Shown piece after piece: positions 45,732 to 56,700 of a stretch of 64,000 nt of DNA. The notes below the pieces were generated by a model. That model was not told where the DNA came from. It saw only the letters and a program-made list of their open reading frames with translations, and did not search any database. The position numbers and the translations under genes are program-made. Location of the stretch: NCBI GenBank assembly GCA_027625915.1, contig JANTQA010000021.1, forward strand, positions 3,534,001-3,598,000, given 5' to 3'. The number at the start of each line of letters is the position of its first letter. Within the stretch, counting starts at the first letter, position 1. This stretch comes from Anaeramoeba flamelloides. Its lineage: Eukaryota; Metamonada; Anaeramoebidae.

Positions 45732-47261
45732 TTGATTTTTTTCTTCTTTTCAATTTGTCTTTTTATCAAAAAAACAAAGCTCTTAAAAAATAATAAACCC
45801 ACAAAAAAGGATATTAAAAAAGAAAATTTCAAAGTACTTCTAACGAAAAATACAGAGATTTATGAAACAAGAAAAAGAAAAGGAGAAGATCTGATAATAG
45901 CTTGTTCACAAGATGGCGAAATAATTGCAATAGATCCACAAAGTGGAAAAAAAGTCAAAGAATTTGTTGGCTTTGGAAATGGAGTTTATCAAACTGTTGA
46001 TTATCAAAACACAATTTATGGCTTTGGAGGTTCAAATGAAATTGTTTGTTGGGATTTTGAAACAACCAAAATAATAACAAGAATACCAACCCAAGAACTA
46101 GTGTTTTGTGGCCACCTGGAAGAAGAGTCTGGAAAAATCTTTGTCGGATCAGAAACAGGAAATATTCTTGTGCTTGATCCTGAAAGAAATAAAATAATCA
46201 AAGAATTTAAATCACATTCTTCTTTTGTCGAGCAAATTGATAGCCTAGATGGGATTGTTTATACCTCGGGTATGGGCCTAAATGAAAGGATCAAAAGTTG
46301 GGATTCCAAAACTTATCGACAACTTAAAACTTATGAAGGGTATGCACAAGGAACGTCTGGTATCAGAATTAAATGGAATTATCTTATAACTTTAGGGATG
46401 AATGAAAATAATAATAACCAAATCAAGGTCTGGGATCTTGAAACAACAGAATTATTATATTTTGCAAATTTTACTAAACATTTATGTTATTCCTTTACTA
46501 TAAGTGAAAATTTTATTTATGTAACAAATACATCTGGTTTAATTACCATTGATGTTGAAAGCCAATTAGAGAACTATTCTTGCTCAAATTTCAATTTTCT
46601 CAAATTTTTAAAGAACCCAAAATTTAGTGACCTTGAAATCTTTGATTATCCTGTCCACAAATTCCTTGTGAAGTCGAGGTGTTTGAAAGAAGCATCAGAA
46701 ATCAAAACCATTTTAGAAAATAACTTTTCAAAACAAGAAACTTTCAAATTTTTGGAATGGGTTTATGGCAAAGAATTTAATTCTTTTTCATCAATGAATG
46801 AGATCCAAAAAATATTTGACAAATTAGAAATCCATGAATTGAAAACCAAAACATTACAATCTGATTTAATCAATTCATATTCAGATGAAAATTCCAAAGA
46901 CTTTTCAATAATTGTTAAAGATCAAGATAATAACGATGAGGATGAGGAAAAGGTTGGATATGAAGAAGAAATCAAAGTTCACAAATTCATTTTATTTACC
47001 AAATGTGGATTATTTCAAGATTTTTTTGAAAATTTCGCAAAAGAAACTAACAAAGTTCAAGATTATTCAGGAAAATCCATTGAGTCAATCGAACACTTCA
47101 TCAAATATCTTTATTTTAATGAGTTGAAACTGACAGGGGATGATGACCCACAATTAATTTATGAAGAACTTTTTGATGCTGTTGATTACTACCAATTAGA
47201 AAAGCCCTATAACTTGCCAAATTGCTTGAAAAAAATTAAAAAACAATACAATTTAAATTGA
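45732..47261 (+). CDS. WD40-like propeller / tandem BTB protein
   Basis: 509 codons from the first ATG. An acceptor at 45779 would trim the Phe-rich first 16 and join the exon at 39861. Residues 50-275 are WD/PQQ-like blades (LIIACSQDGEIIAIDPQSGK; GKIFVGSETGNILVLDP; NQIKVWDLETTELLYF). Residues 296-346 are a short first BTB (FSDLEIFDYPVHKFLVKSR ... FKFLEWVYGKEF). Residues 389-490 are a second BTB (KDFSIIVKDQD, acidic loop, EIKVHKFILFTKCGLFQDFF, SIEHFIKYLYFNEL). The C-terminal half is closely paralogous to the gene at 50756-58414. BTB proteins of this shape usually dimerise and can act as CUL3 ubiquitin-ligase adaptors; the target is unknown. The start codon is uncertain because a LINE tail lies 75 bp upstream. 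Confidence 0.85.
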   Translation: MIFFFFSICLFIKKTKLLKNNKPTKKDIKKENFKVLLTKNTEIYETRKRKGEDLIIACSQDGEIIAIDPQSGKKVKEFVGFGNGVYQTVDYQNTIYGFGGSNEIVCWDFETTKIITRIPTQELVFCGHLEEESGKIFVGSETGNILVLDPERNKIIKEFKSHSSFVEQIDSLDGIVYTSGMGLNERIKSWDSKTYRQLKTYEGYAQGTSGIRIKWNYLITLGMNENNNNQIKVWDLETTELLYFANFTKHLCYSFTISENFIYVTNTSGLITIDVESQLENYSCSNFNFLKFLKNPKFSDLEIFDYPVHKFLVKSRCLKEASEIKTILENNFSKQETFKFLEWVYGKEFNSFSSMNEIQKIFDKLEIHELKTKTLQSDLINSYSDENSKDFSIIVKDQDNNDEDEEKVGYEEEIKVHKFILFTKCGLFQDFFENFAKETNKVQDYSGKSIESIEHFIKYLYFNELKLTGDDDPQLIYEELFDAVDYYQLEKPYNLPNCLKKIKKQYNLN

Positions 47262-48569
47262 ATTCCTTGTATTTTACTACACTTGTTTATCTTTTCTTTA
47301 ACACTTATTTTGATTGTTTTTATATCTTTTTTTTTTTTTTTTTTTTATTACATTTACATTTGGAGGAAATAGTATGGATTTTTTTTGTTTAACCCTGATC
47401 TTCATTCATCCCAAAAACCTAGTATATATTTTTTTTCTCAATTTATTATTTGATCAAATTTCATTAAATGTTGAGAAATATTTTATTTTTATTATTTTGC
47501 TCATTATTTTTTTTTAAACGTTATTTTAAAAAATAAAAATAAGTTTTGTTTTTTATTTAATAATTTTTTATAAAAAATAATTTTTTTCTTCTGCATTTAA
47601 TGTCATAGTATTAATAATTTTGAAAATTGAATTCAAATGATAGATAGAATTGCCATCGTAAAAGATTATTCCAGAATTAAAAATCAATTTGACTATGAAA
47701 AGTTGACAATCAAACTTTTTTTCATTAATAATAATAATTTGCCTAACTTTCTGTATTTCTTTTGCATAAAATCTCATTTTTTTTTTTTTTTTTTATTGTT
47801 TAAGGGAGGAAAAATCTCATTTTTTTGTTTTTACAATTTTTTTTTTTTTTATATTTTTTATTTTCACAAAACGAAATGTGTATTATTTTTCTCTAAAAAA
47901 ATAAAAAGAAAGAAAGATCAAAAGAGATATCCAAAAATAAAAAAGATTATGATATTTTAACATATATTACAGCTAACAATTCAGTTTTGGAAGTTCCAAG
48001 ATTTTTCACCAAAATTATTAACTTTTTTTACAATATATAACATTACTTTGAATATTAAATAAACTAAATTCAAAAAATTTGGACACAGTTTAAACTGTTG
48101 AAAGAATAACAATACTACAGTTTACAGTTAATTTTAATTTGGAAAGAATTTTGTTTTTACAAACTATTTCATTTTTTGTCTTTTTTTCTTTTGTTTTCAT
48201 TTCCTTTTTACCAGTTACATAATCTGTTTAGTTAGTTATGGAAATTTTTTTCGATGATTGAAAGAAGGTTTGTGTTGAGTTTGTTAAATTGGAAAAGCAC
48301 ATATAATTAGTACATTTTATTATTTCATTTGATCGATTAACAATTGTTGGTGAAATTTCAACAAATTTACCATTCCATTTTTTGTTCAGCTTGTTTTATT
48401 ATTTTGGGCACAACTATTATTCATTTTTGAGTTTTATATTTTTTTCTTTTATTTGGATAAAGATGATTACTTATAAAAACATTAATACTCTGGTTACTTT
48501 TAAGCGGTTTTATATTCAGTTTGGAAAAATATAATAAATTGAGGGTTTTTTTTTTATTGCTTTGCATTT
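47262..48569. other. 3' flank and A/T-rich DNA
   Basis: Frames at 47314 and 47637 (plus) and 47568 (minus) are Phe-rich noise. The part at about 48050-48300 faintly resembles 49540-49740, possibly an old direct repeat. Confidence 0.4.
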
Positions 48570-48835
48570 CCCCCAGCTTGAATCTACTTTATATTGGGAA
48601 GAAGAGTTACAAAGGAAAAAGATCAAGTGGTTACTTGATAATACCGAGATACTGAAACACAAAAGAATGAGTAACTTGATATAAAAAAAAAAAGCAAAAA
48701 CTAAAAATGATGAAAGGTTTAAAGCAAATATGTCAATAAAAAAAACAAGAAATTACAATCATCAAACAACGATCCCCAAATGAACATTCATGATCATTTA
48801 CCAATCAATTCAATTAACAAAAGTATTGTGTTTCT
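48570..48835 (+). repeat. Dispersed LYWEEELQRKK repeat, copy C
   Basis: Clearest copy: TTTATATTGGGAAGAAGAG then TTACAAAGGAAAAAGATCAAG; the plus-strand frame reads ESTLYWEEELQRKKIKWLLD then NTEILKHKRMSNL before a stop. The downstream TCAAACAACGATCCCCAAAT and CATGATCATTTACC are shared with copy B. Confidence 0.6.
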
Positions 48836-50755
48836 TAAATAGGGTGTTCTAAATTAATTATATCAATCTCTTTTATTTTTAACTATTTCTTCTGATAAAT
48901 CCTTATTAAACCTTTTTAAATTTCTTTTTTTATTTTCCTTTTTTTTTTGATTGTTTTCTTTTTTTTTTTGCTTATATTTTTTTAAATAAAAATAATTTGG
49001 GTATTCATTTCTCTTGAAAAATCTTGAAATCTATAATTTTATGCTTAAATTACCTTTGAGAAAATTTAAGTAAAAGGACATTTAGAGTGTAATTTACACT
49101 TCCTCAAGAATATTCAATAGAAAATCCATTTTTTCCACTTTTCGGAGTCGTGGAATACCAATTTATTAATCACAGTTTGTGGAATCTTATTATTAATAAT
49201 CTTTCTATCGGGTTTTTACTCCTCCTGGTTCAGGACGTGGATATTTTTTAATTTGGTCATGTAAATGATATAATATTTTTTTACTTTAATCTTTTAATTA
49301 TTTTTCTTCTTCTCTTTTTTTATTTAGTAAATTTTCTTTGATTACTCCTTTCTCACAATAAATAAATAAATAGAAAATTCATTTTTTCGAAAAATGATCT
49401 ATTATTTTTTATTTTATCAATTTTTTTTTTTACTCATAAACAGTTTACACCAAAAAAAAATAGTAAAAATAATTATGGTCGGATCCAAATCATCAAGTTT
49501 AAATCTAAATGAAAATTAAATATTTTCCATACAGCTAAAACAGTCCAAATAAACACAATAATACAATTTCATACAAATTGGAAATAATTTTGATTTTTGT
49601 AAAATATGAAAATCAATTTTTCATCTTTTAGTTTTTGTTTTATTTCATTTTTTGAATTACGTAGCTTGTTTCGTTCGATCAAAATTTTTTCAACAGATTG
49701 ATATTAGGCTAAAGTTGAGTTGTTCCAAATAGAAGAACTCAAATAAAATTAGTTGGTAGTATCTAGCCATTTGTGATAAATCAATATTTCTAATAAAATT
49801 TAAAGAAATTTACTAATAAAAATTTTTTTTTTTGCTCTCTCCAAAATTTTTTAACATACCCTTGATTTATTTGTATTGATAATTATTTATTTTTAGTTTT
49901 GTGAGTATTGTAATTTATAAAAAAGTGTTACCATTTCAATTAGTGAATGGTTCTAATTTAGGTATTTTTTCTTGAACCGATTAAATAAGATTTTTTTTTC
50001 ACAAATCGAATTTTTGTGTGTTAAAATTTTGAATTGGGGTTGATCTAAATGTGAAAATAATGTCATTAAAAGTGATATAATTAAAAATTGTGATGTCAAT
50101 GACATTTTCTGGCTTTTTTTTTTTTTTTTTTTTAATATCACCTAGCTATGGTAAGAAATAGCCTGGGAATCCAAACACCGATTTGTTTCACAAAAAATGA
50201 GTCGAATAATTTTCATAATAATTTACAATTTTTCGCATTTCGTGCTTAAAGTCATTTTTTCTCTATTTAAATTTTTTTTTTTATATGGTATATTTCATCT
50301 TAATTACAAAGTTCTATTTTTATTTTTTTTCGCTTTTCATGAATTTTGATAATTCCATTCTTCTTATAAATTTTTATTTATAAAAAAAAAAAATAAAATA
50401 AAAATGGATAATTATTTACGATTAAGTGTTATACTTTAAGTGATGAGACTCAAAATAAATTGTATACGTTTTAAAAATTTTGAAATTGTAAAAAAGGTAA
50501 AAGATTTTATTTTGATTTATATTTATTTCAAAAAAATAAAAATGAAAAGTAATATTAATAAATTTTATCAAAATAAATTATTTATTTGTTTTATTTTTGA
50601 TTATTTTAATTTTAGATTATTTAAATTTGATCTTAATATAAAAAAAGTTTCTTGTTTCATTAGGATCATTAAAATGTAATTAAAAAAAATTCTTCAAGTC
50701 TTTTCTTTTGATGATTAATAACACATAAGTAATTAAAGGAAAGGGATAAAATATA
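48836..50755. other. A/T-rich DNA between the two BTB genes
   Basis: A short minus-strand frame ending at 49205 reads LHDQIKKYPRPEPGGVKTR then stops; it looks protein-like but has no visible partner. The frames at 49953 and 50440 are noise. The last part is the 3' flank of the RCC1/BTB gene, which converges on the WD40/BTB gene. Confidence 0.4.
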
Positions 50756-53700
50756 TTACTTGAGGTTATATTGATCTTTAATTTTAAATAGTTCGTATTT
50801 GAGAGTAGAATTCTCATTTAATTGGTAGTATTCTATGGAATCATTTAATTCCTCAACGATTAATTCGGGGTCATGATCAGCAGTTAATTCAATTGAACCA
50901 GTATAAAAAAATTTGATCAATATTTCTAAACTTTCAATTGTTTTACCTGAAAAATCCTTTACGGAATTAGATTCTTCATTAACATTTTGAAACATGTCTC
51001 TAAATAATCCACTTCTGGCATATAAAACAAACTTGTGAACTGGGATTTCTTCGAAATATTCTTCTTCTTCCTCTTCTCCCGTTTCGTTATAATTATCATC
51101 GTCAATTTTGACTAACAAATTGAAATTTTTGGAGTCTTCGTCATTGTATAACTTTAGCAAGTCGTCTCTGAAAGATTTTTCGAGAAAGCCACTTATCTTA
51201 AATTCATTACAAATCTGATTAACAATTCGATAATCTTCAATTATTCCAGAATAAACCCATTTAAAGAAAAAACGAATTTCCTTTTTATTATATTCAGATT
51301 GATATAGCTTTTGTTCAATTTCTTCAATTGGCTTTCCAATTCTGCTTTCAACAAAATATTTGTGGATTTTGAGATTGTAATTCTTTAATGTATAATCACT
51401 AAAATCTCCGGTTTCTAATAAAATTAAAAAATCCATATTTCGAGATTTGTTTTTGTTTGTATCTGGAAAAATGAAAAAGCAATACAAACTGCTTGCTAAA
51501 TCAAAATTTATATTTTGTGGAAGATTTGGATTTTCAAGTTTTGCAACGAGAACATCTGGAAAATTTAGCCCATAAACATCATTTTCCATTGTTAGAATCA
51601 TTGTTTTGGCTGATCCTGAAACAATGTTTTGACATTTTATTTTTTTCAGTTGTGGGATTGGTATAAAATTTTTTGAATTTGCATTTCGCCCATTTGCCCT
51701 TGCGCTACCACAACTCAAAATGGTTCCATTTTTAAATAAGATTATTGAGGCTTGATTTGGACAAGATATACGTTTAATCTCATTCCCTGAAATATTAGGT
51801 ACTACCCGTTTTATAGACTTGCTACTAGTATCGTTTAAACCCAATTGCGAAGCATTATTATACCCTAATCCAATTAATTTGTCATCGTAGGTTGTATAAA
51901 AGTTATGATTTGAATGTGGTGATCCAAATACGTCTGATACATTTTCTGCAATTATTACTGGTTGTTGACGATTCGTCATGTCGCCAGTTACCAATTGCCC
52001 TTTTATTTTTCATTTTTTGGTTATTTTTTTATATTTTATTTAATTTTATTATTATTATAATAATAAATTTTTTATAAATTATTGGAAAATAATTTTAGTT
52101 CAGAAGTAAATTGAGAAATGTTTTTTGGAAAATTTTGATCCCTTTTTTTTTTGAATTTTTTTTTTTTTAGAGCTCATTCGCTTATTTTTCATTTGTGCTT
52201 AATTTTTACTAAAAGTTTTTTTAAATTAAATTTTTTTTTTATTTTTTCGCAAAATTTAATAAATATGGCAGTTTTAATAATAAGTCTTTCGATATAATTT
52301 CATTATTTTTTATTTTTTCTAATTTTCAGTAAATAGAAACCAAAAAAGATAATATTGTCTTGTATGCGAATAATTGAAAATTGAATGGAAATTGTTGTTC
52401 AATAAACTAATCTATAAAAGAAAAAATTACCAAAGATCATGAATTGAAACTAAAATGATTTTTACTTTTTTGTGAAAACATGCTGAAAAATCTAATAATT
52501 TGGAATTGAATGAAGGGTTACTCGTTGAAATTTGAATTGAACAAGGTTAAAAAAGTTTAGGTAATTTATTTTTTTGATCATAAGAGATTTATCAGAAATA
52601 GATTGGTAATAAAAAAGGAAATGGATTGAAATACTACAATTTTTCAAAAGACTTTGAGATTTATTTTTTTTGGAAATGATTTTTTTTTTTTAATAATTTA
52701 AAACTCAATAAATCAAAGACTATCAAAAATTTTATTAGTGATCATAATACAATTATGAATAAATTTGAAATAAAATCAAATTGGGAAATCAATGATATCT
52801 ATAAAATTAAAGATATTCCAACCTTTCAAGAAGACTTTCTCCAATTCTTTTCTCGACATAATTTTAATTTAAATGAAGAAAATTTTATTTTATTTAAAAA
52901 AAAATATAAACAGTAAGAAAGAATAGTATTTGATATCAAACAAGATAAATTAAAAATTAATAATTTACTTTATAAATTGTTTGATAAAAATGAAACTTTA
53001 CATAAAATCAAAAAAATTAATGAATTAAATTACTTGTAATTACTTAATCAAATAAATGAAGAATATAATAAAAATAAAAACTTTTGGAAAACATTAAATA
53101 AAATAAGAGAAACTTCTACAAAAATGTTTTTAAATAATGAAACCATATTCACAGTGTATAACGATTTTGTAAAATCAATTAGTCAAAAACCTAATACAAA
53201 TATAATTAATTATATTAAAAAATTTAAAATTAATAAAAATTCATTAAATCCAATTGACATAAAGGAAATTTTTGATCAAGATAAAATTAAAGAAATAATC
53301 AAATTTCAAAAAAAATAAATCAGTTAAAGAATTTGACAAAATAAATCATTATAAGTTTATAAAAAACCAACCAATTCAATATTTATTAAATTATAATTAT
53401 TTTATTAAAACAGTTCAAAATATTTTTTTAAATTGGATAACAGACGAAACTGAAAAAAGTATAAATTTTATTAAAAAAAGAAATTTATTATTTATTCATA
53501 AATCGGGGGGATGAAGGCGAACCATTAAATTATCGACCTATCTCTATAAATCAATCTCTTCCAAGATTTTTTTTTAAATTAATATACATTGGAATTCAAG
53601 ACTCATGGGACTTGATTTCAAAAAAAACAATTTGGATTTAAAAAATATTTTGGAACAAGAATTGCTGTTTTAAATTTATTAAGAAAATTTAAAAAAATAA

Positions 53701-56700
53701 AAAATAAAAATAAAAATACAGAATACTTTGTAGTTACTATAGACATACAAAAATGTTTTGACTCTATACAACACTCGTTAATATATCAATCTATTAAAAA
53801 ATTTATAGAAAATGAAACAATTAAAAATTGGCTCTTGAGATATTACAAAAAAGAAGGAATTGGAGTTTATCAAGGAGATCCCTTATCACCAATTCTCTTC
53901 GCATTTATATCTCATTTCCTACTAGAAAAGTTAAAAACTTTAGCTGTTCATGTTCAAATGTATGCAGATGATCTGATTCTTATTATGAAAGGGCCATTAA
54001 TCTCTCTAAAAATTAATTTAGAAAGGATTTTTGAAATAATAAAAAGATTCGGGATCAACCCACATAATAAAAAAACCAAATATAAAAAAGAATTAAAAGA
54101 TATTTTTTATCTTGGGATTTGGTTAGAAAAAAACACACATCTTGAATATAATTTCAAAAAAGTAGAAAAGTCCTTGGAAACACTTAATCGATTGTTTCAA
54201 CAAAATAAAATCAACAATGGAGTCAAAATAACTTCTTTCAAAGCTCTCATTTTAAGTCAACTTTATTATGGTCTTGAAATATTTGACTTGAAACAAAATG
54301 ATTTTGAAAGAATTGATAGATTTATAAATAAATCAGTCACAAATTTCTTACAAATTAATATCCATTCACCTTGGTTAATTTATAAAACTGAAGCAAAAAT
54401 TGATCTCGCTAGATTAAAAGTATACCGAAGAAAATATAAATTGATAGAAAAATTAGATTTCTTAAATTTAAAAAAAATTAAAAAACAATACTAAATTTTC
54501 GAAAATTGGAAAATGAAAATATTAATTGGCACACTAAGGGATTAAAATTATTAGATTTAGAATTAAAAGTTTTTCGATTAACCGAATTGGAAAATTCACC
54601 TAGTTGGAAAGTTCAACAATATCTAAAAAATTATAAAACAACAAAATTGCAATTTCAAAAAAACAAAAAATATTTAAACTGGAAAGCTTCAAAAACAATT
54701 CTAAAATTTCGAAATTTTACTAATTATTTAAATAGGTACTCTTATGTAACAAGTAAAAATAAAAATAAAAATTGTGATTTATGTAAAGAAAAGTTAAATA
54801 TTGATATCATTGAAGATTTCGATCATTTTTTATGGGACTGTCCGGCTTATAAAATAAATCGAAAAATCTGGATATCTGAATTATTTGAAAAAAAAAAAAA
54901 ATTAATAATATCAGAGATATTATTAATAAAAAAGAATTCATCATATATATTATCATTAGTAAGTGATAATAAAATTTGTGATTCTTTAACAAAATTTCTA
55001 AAAAAAAGTTTAGAAATTAGGGCACACAGGAGAAAAGCAATTTTCTCTCTTCAAAAATAAAAAAAAAAAAAAAAAAAAAAAAAAGGAAATGATTTTTTTT
55101 AAAACTACTAAACAATTTCAAATTCTATAGGATAAAACGTTATTTAGTTTAGAGCAATACTGAAAAATAGTGTTTAATTGCATTTTTTGTTAAAAAATTT
55201 TCTTTCAAAAATTAAATCCATAATAGAAATCGGTGATTTGGTACTCATTTTCATTAATGAGATTTACTTTTTGAGATTATTTATTACCAAGTGGGTTTGA
55301 AAATTTACAAATATACATCGGGAAAGAAAACAATTTATAACTTGAATGTTTGGTAGTAGTTCGATTTTATCTTTTTTTGATTGCAAGGAAATAATAAAAA
55401 AGAGAAATTTAATTCCTCAACTCATAGAAAGCTTTGTTTAATTTTAATTTTGGTTTTTAACCTGTTTTGATTTAGGTGGAGTGTGTTCCACTTGGTACAG
55501 AAAAAAAAGGAGTTTTATTTTTTCAAGATTAAAATTCAAATGAAATTTCCAATTTTACTAAAAAAAAAAGTATTTCAATTTTCTAAAACGGAAAATAGTT
55601 GATGTGTGGGTGATTATTTGAAAATTGTGAGAAAAGTAATTTTTAACTTGTAGTGTCAATTATGTCAGGAATTACATATACCTTTTGTGTTTTTATGAAC
55701 TTATATTTGTTACAACTTTTTTTTGAATTGTAAAGTCTTCATTAAGTTAAAGATGTATCTCTTTAGGCTATTTTCTTAAACCCTTTGAATGAAATTTACT
55801 ACAACAACAATAATGTAAATTGAGATCTTTTATTTGTTTTTTCGAATTGGTCACGTTTAAGTTATCAGTATTTTTAAAAAATAAAATGAAAATCTTGTTA
55901 AGATCTGAAAAAAAATTTTTTTAGGAGTTTGTGTTTAGGCTTATGAAATTAATGAGTTAATTTCATCTAAACAATTTATGGATTTGAGACTATTTTTTGA
56001 AATAAAAATTTCACTTGATTTCCAATATAAAACAAAAAAAAAAGCAACCCATTATTTTTATTAACAAATAAGTTAATTCAAGGAAATTATGAATCCTATT
56101 TTTAGTTTATGTTGAAAAGTCTTGATTTCATAGAAATTTTTTATTTGGTTATTCTTGTTCATTAGAATAATATTTCAATTTTAAATCTCAGCAAATATAA
56201 TTTAAAATTGAAGTGCAGATGATTGGATAAGTGAAATTTTGATAGAATTTTAATCAGCATTTATCAATTTAAAATAAGATCTAATAAAAAAAAATTTTTT
56301 TCTTAAAGGTTTTGAAAAAGTTTTTTTCTGGTTTTCAAACAATTGAAAAAAAATATACAAAGAATTTTCAATTTTGAAAAATTTTTTTAACAATTGTTTG
56401 GCATTATTCATATGAATACTTATAACAATTCAAACCATTTTTGTCAGAAAAAAAATAATTTTGAATTTTAGGAATAAAATTAACTAATTTTCAAATATCT
56501 TCAAGAAAATTTTATTTTAAAAAAATTGAATTTCATCTTTGTAACAAAAACAAAATTTCTTAGTAAAATTTTTAAATTACTTTTAAAATTTGATGATTAT
56601 AACTATTCTTCTTTTAAAAAAACAATTATTTTTTAATCTGCTGAATATATCAATTTTTTGGATAGCCAAAAGAATTATCTCAAAAAAGAAAAAAAATCTT

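Noticed and set aside
49205-49290. Minus-strand frame ending KKYPRPEPGGVKTR
   Set aside because: Looks like real protein but is about 26 codons long with stops on both sides and no clear splice sites.
50130-50160. Possible minus-strand micro-exon between CCCAG and GTGATA
   Set aside because: No gene on that strand uses it; such acceptor-donor pairs arise by chance, which also weakens the candidate at 56969.
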